From Lachnospiraceae bacterium (GTDB lineage: Bacteria > Bacillota > Clostridia > Lachnospirales > Lachnospiraceae), in the NCBI GenBank assembly GCA_910574885.1, contig CAJTDD010000006.1:32987-96986 (forward strand): a stretch of 64,000 nt of DNA. Direction: 5' to 3'. Below, piece by piece: positions 59,974-64,000 of this stretch. The position numbers and the translations under genes are program-made. The notes beneath the pieces are model-generated. The model was not told the DNA's origin and did no database searches. It was given only the letters and a program-made list of their open reading frames with translations. The first letter of the stretch is position 1, and every line of letters starts with the position of its first letter.

Positions 59974-60048
59974 AGGTGCGTCCTCCTTTCGCATAAATTT
60001 AGCCACTTTGTCAAGGTGGCTATGTAAAGGATTCATGGCAATAAAAAA

Positions 60049-60091
60049 AGCCGACTGGCTGTTTTTACTTGCTAAACTACACCAATCGGCT
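60049..60091 (-). terminator. Terminator between the 112-aa ORF and parA
   Basis: AGCCGA-TTGG pairs with CCA-GTCGGCT around a long loop, followed by T on the minus strand. Separates the right-end ORFs from parAB. Confidence 0.75.
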
Positions 60092-60114
60092 ATGTAAAAA
60101 TCTATTCAGTTTTA

Positions 60115-60450
60115 TTATCTGCCCTTTAATGATAAGGCTTCCCTTATTCTCTCTATATCCCATTTCTCTGGGAACAATACCGCCATAATATGAAACGCAT
60201 CTATCAGCCCTGCAATATACGCATGAGTACCATATTCAAAATCCTGCTTATCTCTGCAATCTAAAAGACGTTGGCAAACTTCCCTCTGCTTCTCCGTCAA
60301 ATCAAGCTGATTAAAGGCATCCTCTGCACTTCCCTCATTATTACTATCTTTTTGATAACTTGCATCCGCTTGTAACAGTTTCAATACAGATTCATCTTTT
60401 AGTTTCTCGACCGCCATTTTCACCAGTTCTTTAAATTCCTTATCACACAT
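60115..60450 (-). CDS. DUF6809-like conserved ICE protein
   Basis: A 111-aa helical protein: F-K-E-L-V-K-M-A-V-E-K, Q-L-D-L-T-E-K-Q-R-E-V, and F-E-Y-G-T-H-A-Y-I-A-G-L-I-D-A-F. Typical of the DUF6809 family found near the right end of such ICEs. AGGAAG precedes the ATG. Function unknown. Confidence 0.7.
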   Translation of the reverse strand: MCDKEFKELVKMAVEKLKDESVLKLLQADASYQKDSNNEGSAEDAFNQLDLTEKQREVCQRLLDCRDKQDFEYGTHAYIAGLIDAFHIMAVLFPEKWDIERIREALSLKGR

Positions 60451-60637
60451 CACTTCTTCCTGCCATTTCTACCCTTAACTTTTTTACAGGTGCATGGATA
60501 ACCTTGATAATAAGCTCATCAACACAATCTGTATATCTGCCCTGCTGAATGAGCTGATTTTTCAGTTCCACAAGACTATGTAATAAAATGCTCCGTTCCT
60601 CACTATCAACATATAAATGATTTTTCTTTTCTCTCAT
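60443..60637 (-). CDS. 64-aa conserved ICE protein, paralogue of 33476-33673
   Basis: Shares R-S-I-L-L-H-S-L, V-D-E-L-I and A-P-V-K-K-L-R-V with the protein upstream of virD4. The ATG at 60637 has AAGGACGG upstream. Having two copies in one ICE, one at each end of the transfer gene block, is unusual. Function unknown. Confidence 0.65.
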   Translation of the reverse strand: MREKKNHLYVDSEERSILLHSLVELKNQLIQQGRYTDCVDELIIKVIHAPVKKLRVEMAGRSDV

Positions 60638-60749
60638 AAATGTCACCGTCCTTTTTACTTTTATTATATAGATAGATACCAGTATATTCAAAGATGCAAA
60701 TAAGCGAAAAAATAAGCGTACCACTATTTCTAATGATACGCTCACGGTT

Positions 60750-61112
60750 TTAAATAACCTCAAAGTGCTTCAAAGCATCCTTTATCGCTTCCGCTTTCTC
60801 CGCCGTCGGATGTTTCCTAGGATGTTTCCTAGGCTGTTTCAATTCTTCTACCGCATTAGGAGCATCATACATCGGCAACCCTAACTCCCTCTTTACCTCT
60901 GCGATATATGCGGTATGTACTTTGAAGCCATACTTCGCTTCTATGTACTCCTTAATCATCTTGTATGTAACTCGCTCTTTCGGCTTGTACGCTTCGGCTC
61001 TCTTGGCGATATTATCAAGCGGTACTTTACCTTCACCCTCGCCAAACTCCACTTTTACGTTGATTACGCTGTCGGGTTTTTTGTGGGAAAGCATTACAAC
61101 CGTCTCCACGTG
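60750..61112 (-). pseudogene. RlmD C-terminal extension carried at the ICE end
   Basis: From the H-V-E-T-V codons at 61112-61098 the frame runs 120 codons: K-K-P-D-S-V-I-N-V, Y-K-M-I-K-E-Y-I-E-A-K-Y-G-F-K-V, A-Y-I-A-E-V-K-R and a C-terminal E-A-I-K-D-A-L-K-H-F. ICEs that integrate in rlmD (23S rRNA uracil-5 methyltransferase) carry such a tail to repair the gene. Here no rlmD body is fused: upstream lies recombinase 2, whose last 27 codons overlap in another frame. It has no own start, so it is a tail cassette, not a full gene. Confidence 0.7.
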
Positions 61113-62853
61113 TGTCGGAACTACTATGTAAACACAATTTTTCAGCCTCGTCACTCGTATAGGAACACAATTCTGCGTCATTATGTACAGCCGCAGCGTT
61201 TTTACGCTTTGGCTTAAAATCCTTTCCATTAAAATTAGAGTGGATACCAGTTTTATACTCAAAGGTTATCTTCAAAGGCTCCTCCACTCCCTCATTATTA
61301 TAACCTCCGATGACTATTTTTTCAACCACGCTTTCAAAAACCACCCTGTCGAAACTCTCCAGTATCTCCCCAGAACCTAACACTTTTCTGAACTCCCTTA
61401 ACCGTGTTCTGGTATTATCCTGATTCCTGCTCAATTCCATCAACCGCTCCTGTTCCTCTTGGAGCTTCTTTAACTGCTCGGACAGCTCTTGGTTCTTCTT
61501 TTCGTAAATGTCCCTGTCGATATTATTATCAAGCCTTAAATCAAGCAGCTTCTCCTTACGCCTGTGCAGGTCAGCCATTTCCTTTTCAATCTTAGGCAGA
61601 CGCTTCAGAGAAGTGTCGTCATTAAGGATTCCCTCAACTTTTTGCAGGAACTCATCAACAATCTCCTGCTGGTCTGTGCATAAAAGCTGGTAGCTCTTTA
61701 CAAAGGCTTTTTCAATCACTTCTTCGGGGATTCCCTTACAGTGTGGGCAATGTCTTTTCCCGTTCTTCGTAGCAGTGACGCACTGCCAGATTGTCTTAGT
61801 GTATGCGGAGCTGCTGTGCCAGTTCCTCCGTGTCAGAGTGCCGCCGCAAAATCCGCATTTTATCATGCAGCTAAACGCATATTTCCTGCTGAACTTGTTT
61901 CTTTTCTGCCCCTCTTGATGCACGTTGCGGTTTGTGTTCCGCTTCGCCAGTATCTTCTGCGCTTCCTCAAAAATTTCCTCGCTGATTATCGGTTCGTGAT
62001 GGTCACGGATATAAAACTTATCTTCTTCCCCGAAGTTTTCCAACCGTCTTTTTGAAATCGGGTCAACCGTGAATGTCTTTCCTAAAAGCAGGTCGCCTTT
62101 GTATTTCTCATTTTTGATAATTCCGATGACTGTGGACTGTACCCATTTTGAACTGCCGTACTTTGTCTTGTATCCCAAGTTTTCCAGTTCGTTCCCGATG
62201 ACCGTGCAGCCTGCGCCCTCAATATACCGATTGAAAATATACCGTACAATTTCAGCTTCCTTTTCATTTACGGATATGCTTTTTGTATCCTTATGGTAGT
62301 CATATCCCAGACAGCCTTGAAACCCTACAAGCTCGCCCCTCTGCATCTTCATTTTCAATCCCTTTTTGACATTGGAAGATATATTCTCCACTTCCTGCTG
62401 TGCGACGGAGCTGAGTACCACCAACAGCAGCTCGCCGTCCATTGTTAAGGTATTGATATTTTCATCTTCAAAGAAAACGGCAATGCCTTTCTCTTTCAGC
62501 ATACGGACATATTTCAGAGTGTCCAGTGTGTTTCTGGCAAATCTTGAAATGGATTTTGTAATCACCATATCAATATCCCCATTCATACAGTCGTTAATCA
62601 TTCTCTGGAAATCCTCACGCTTCGCTACCTGCGTGCCTGTTATGGCTTCGTCAGCGTATATGTCCGCCAGTGTCCATTCGTGTTTCTTCTTAATCAAATC
62701 CGTGTAATATGTGACCTGTGACTTATAGCTGTTGAGCTGGTCTTCACTGTCCGTGCTGACACGGCAATAGGCGGCTACCCTTAACACTTCGACCTTTCTG
62801 CCACGGATACGGTTTTCACTACGGTTTGCTTTGATTACCTGCACATCGCTCAT
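61033..62853 (-). CDS. Large serine recombinase 2
   Basis: A 606-aa recombinase. Catalytic Ser33 in Y-C-R-V-S-T, arginines in S-R-F-A-R near 107, a recombinase domain, a zinc ribbon (C-G-F-C, C-P-H-C) and a coiled coil near 430-490. The ATG at 62853 follows GGAGG. It is clearly different from recombinase 1, though its gene neighbourhood is the same. Its last codons overlap the RlmD tail cassette in another frame. I place it in a second ICE that starts here. Confidence 0.93.
   Translation of the reverse strand: MSDVQVIKANRSENRIRGRKVEVLRVAAYCRVSTDSEDQLNSYKSQVTYYTDLIKKKHEWTLADIYADEAITGTQVAKREDFQRMINDCMNGDIDMVITKSISRFARNTLDTLKYVRMLKEKGIAVFFEDENINTLTMDGELLLVVLSSVAQQEVENISSNVKKGLKMKMQRGELVGFQGCLGYDYHKDTKSISVNEKEAEIVRYIFNRYIEGAGCTVIGNELENLGYKTKYGSSKWVQSTVIGIIKNEKYKGDLLLGKTFTVDPISKRRLENFGEEDKFYIRDHHEPIISEEIFEEAQKILAKRNTNRNVHQEGQKRNKFSRKYAFSCMIKCGFCGGTLTRRNWHSSSAYTKTIWQCVTATKNGKRHCPHCKGIPEEVIEKAFVKSYQLLCTDQQEIVDEFLQKVEGILNDDTSLKRLPKIEKEMADLHRRKEKLLDLRLDNNIDRDIYEKKNQELSEQLKKLQEEQERLMELSRNQDNTRTRLREFRKVLGSGEILESFDRVVFESVVEKIVIGGYNNEGVEEPLKITFEYKTGIHSNFNGKDFKPKRKNAAAVHNDAELCSYTSDEAEKLCLHSSSDTRGDGCNAFPQKTRQRNQRKSGVWRG
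61098..61112. other. Putative att core at the ICE-ICE junction
   Basis: CACGTGGAGACGGTT on the minus strand encodes the H-V-E-T-V of RlmD and is where recombinase 2 meets the RlmD tail. The left junction at 7666 has GTTGAAACTGT in the same codon positions; the two agree at most sites of GTNGANACNGT. Exact crossover not visible. Confidence 0.55.
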
Positions 62854-62886
62854 ATGATTTACCTCCAAAATATTTATTGATGAATG

Positions 62887-63045
62887 TCAAGCCGCAAGGT
62901 TCGTAACGACATTGTAATCTCTCATAAGCCGCTTCTTTATGGCTTCGTATTCATCTACCGTAATTAAACTTCTTTTTTTCAGCTTCTGCAAACATGCGAA
63001 TTGGATGCTGTAATGTACAAAATCCTGCTCCCTATTCTGCTCCAT
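62887..63045 (-). CDS. SHOCT-like 52-aa protein
   Basis: [16 protein letters not shown], then [14 protein letters not shown], the SHOCT-domain pattern. It overlaps the pemK stop by 14 bases and sits between pemK and recombinase 2, as the 49-aa ORF does beside recombinase 1. A role in recombination direction or regulation is possible. Confidence 0.65.
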   Translation of the reverse strand: MEQNREQDFVHYSIQFACLQKLKKRSLITVDEYEAIKKRLMRDYNVVTNLAA

Positions 63046-63415
63046 CGCCACACCCCGCTTTCTGCTGCTTCATGGATAAGCTAATGGCAAGAGCCTTGTC
63101 AACCCTTGCCATTATGTCCGTGGGCATTGTCCCCATATGCTGTTTTAACCGCTGTTTGTCAATCGTCCTTATCTGCTCAAGCAGGATAATGGAGTCCTTA
63201 TCAAGCCCTTTGTAATCTTTCACGGCGGTATGTGTCGGCAGTTTCGCTTTTGTCTGCACTCGGCTCGTAATGGCTGCGATAATGACCGTCGGGCTGTGCC
63301 TGTTTCCTATATTATTGGAAATGATAAGTACGGGTCGTGTGCCGCCCTGTTCTGAGCCGATAACGGGATTAAGCTCTGCGTAGTAGATGTCGCCACGCCT
63401 GATTGTTCTTTCCAT
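63032..63415 (-). CDS. PemK/MazF-family endoribonuclease toxin-like protein (copy 2)
   Basis: A 127-aa PemK-fold protein; [13 protein letters not shown] and G-S-E-Q-G-G-T-R-P match copy 1 at 9597-9974, with a diverged C-terminus. The ATG at 63415 (GGAGG upstream) is chosen. It is the first gene after the conserved leader. Confidence 0.88.
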   Translation of the reverse strand: MERTIRRGDIYYAELNPVIGSEQGGTRPVLIISNNIGNRHSPTVIIAAITSRVQTKAKLPTHTAVKDYKGLDKDSIILLEQIRTIDKQRLKQHMGTMPTDIMARVDKALAISLSMKQQKAGCGDGAE

Positions 63416-63910
63416 ATTCTTTATAACCTCCATCTGGATTTAGGCAGGAATATCCTGCCTATGTAACAGACAGACGCAAGGAAGCATTTAAGGTCGGAAA
63501 AGCATAAAACAAGCCCTGTTCCATTGACCGCCCTGCATCTGGCTTTATGATAAAAGGCATTTTCTATTTGTCCCCGACACCCCGAAAATGCTGATGCGTG
63601 ATAACGCAAGGGAAGTCACCAAACGGTCAGCAGCGAACTGACGCCACGGGAATTGCACCCCAACTGTCGGTCTGACAGAGCCGCCCCCATTGCCTGCGGC
63701 GGACTGGTTACCGCTCGGACTGTGGCTGGACGGGAGTATCATTGTCCTCTTTGTGGGTTTTGGCGAAATCGGGAGCTGCCCGATATTTCCAGTCGGTATT
63801 TTCCGCTTGCCGTCTTTCGGCGGGTCATGGCGTACCGCTGCACACGCTTACGCTTATTACAGCCACAAAGAGAATGTATTTGGTGAATGGGTATTCGGTT
63901 GTCAAAGAGC
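63416..63910 (-). ncRNA. Second copy of the conserved pemK leader
   Basis: Matches 9975-10470 with scattered single-base changes over its length. The visible hairpins are kept. It ends near 63905, where the two copies stop matching. See the first copy for interpretation. Confidence 0.5.
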
Positions 63911-63934
63911 CGTCCCGTTTCGATATAAAAGAAA

Positions 63935-63967
63935 ACTGGGCAAGAGGTTTTTGCCCTCTCACCCAGT
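63935..63967 (-). terminator. Terminator upstream of the second leader
   Basis: ACTGGG..GAGG pairs with CCTC..CCCAGT (read on the minus strand) and is followed by TTTTCTTTT. It holds the same place as the sigma terminator at 10490-10523 but is unrelated in sequence, so the gene upstream of it (off the window) probably differs. Confidence 0.65.
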
Positions 63968-64000
63968 AGCCGATGGGAGAGTGCGATTTTGGACACTATC

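Larger units (their letters stand above)
7666..61112. mobile_element. Main ICE (Tn1549-like, serine recombinase), inferred extent
   Basis: Between the two RlmD-like V-E-T-V junctions lie recombinase, PemK, sigma factor, cargo, regulator, complete T4SS, relaxase, helicase, adhesin and ParAB, about 53.4 kb. All parts for integration, excision and transfer are there and look intact. The borders are inferred from the att-like cores, not from a sequenced empty site. Whether it is live is unknown. Confidence 0.65.
61098..64000. mobile_element. Left part of a second serine-recombinase ICE
   Basis: Recombinase 2, SHOCT-like ORF, PemK and conserved leader repeat the layout at 7.5-10.5 kb but with a different recombinase. 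I infer that a second, related ICE begins at the core near 61,100 and continues beyond the window; a circular-form junction or a composite element would look the same. Confidence 0.5.

Noticed and set aside
61113..61262. Upstream part of the frame that contains the RlmD tail, giving a 170-aa ORF
   Set aside because: This stretch is recombinase 2 coding DNA read in another frame; only the part after H-V-E-T-V resembles RlmD.
1..64000. tRNA, rRNA, CRISPR or prophage genes
   Set aside because: No cloverleaf, rRNA signature, spaced repeat array or phage structural genes were recognised by eye; a tool search could still find a tRNA I missed.

Overview
The window looks like DNA of a gut Clostridia (Lachnospiraceae/Oscillospiraceae type). 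Gene style, TTG starts, strong AGGAGG ribosome sites and the conjugation gene set all fit. Most of it is a Tn1549/Tn916-superfamily integrative conjugative element (ICE), transcribed almost entirely on the minus strand and driven by large serine recombinases instead of a tyrosine integrase. No rRNA, tRNA or CRISPR was seen.

Layout, left to right. (1) 1-471: the end of an element: a 3' fragment of a serine recombinase reading frame and a 69-aa ORF. It repeats at 7196-7666 with three mismatches counted. (2) 472-7195: an AT-rich block of ordinary accessory genes: GNAT, inorganic pyrophosphatase, YcaQ-like winged helix protein, GNAT, WYL regulator, PNPOx-like flavoprotein, VOC protein, DUF3795, peptidase E, and a Tn916 Orf8-like HTH gene. 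(3) 7541-11050: serine recombinase 1, a 49-aa ORF, a PemK/MazF-like toxin, a roughly 480-nt conserved leader and a sigma factor. (4) 11.4-22.9 kb: cargo, with five resistance-like modules that each end in a Cys-rich KTR gene whose last codons form a terminator hairpin (ABC exporter; S66 peptidase; alpha/beta hydrolase; nucleoside phosphorylase; MFS exporter), plus their MerR, Crp, TetR and AraC regulators. (5) 23.2-41.6 kb: XRE regulator, then the conjugation machine: VirB1-like lysozyme/CHAP protein, sortase B, VirB4, PrgI, VirB6, Maff2, VirD4, ArdC-like, PcfB, relaxase, MobC and a TOPRIM protein. Two self-contained inserts carry their own promoters and terminators: a nucleotidyltransferase-like gene at 29.6-30.3 kb and an AbiTii operon at 39.1-41.1 kb. 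(6) 41.6-53.9 kb: a 2811-codon methylase/helicase gene with tnpV nested in another frame, then a string of small ICE proteins. (7) 53.9-60.6 kb: a thioester/Cna-B adhesin (likely sortase substrate), ParB, ParA and small ORFs. (8) 60.75-64.0 kb: a RlmD-type C-terminal extension abutting a second serine recombinase, a SHOCT-like ORF, a second PemK and a second copy of the leader. This is probably where another ICE begins.

How it fits together: both recombinase genes end at a sequence encoding V-E-T-V, the conserved C-terminal motif of the 23S rRNA methyltransferase RlmD, a known ICE target. I infer that the main ICE runs core to core from about 7,666 to 61,112 (about 53 kb), with a second ICE fused in tandem on the right and more att-like junctions on the left. 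ParA/ParB may stabilise it; the sigma factor, XRE regulator and leader-PemK unit may control it; relaxase, VirD4, VirB4, VirB6, PrgI and Maff2 transfer it; sortase and adhesin may help mating contacts; the KTR-terminated modules are the cargo.
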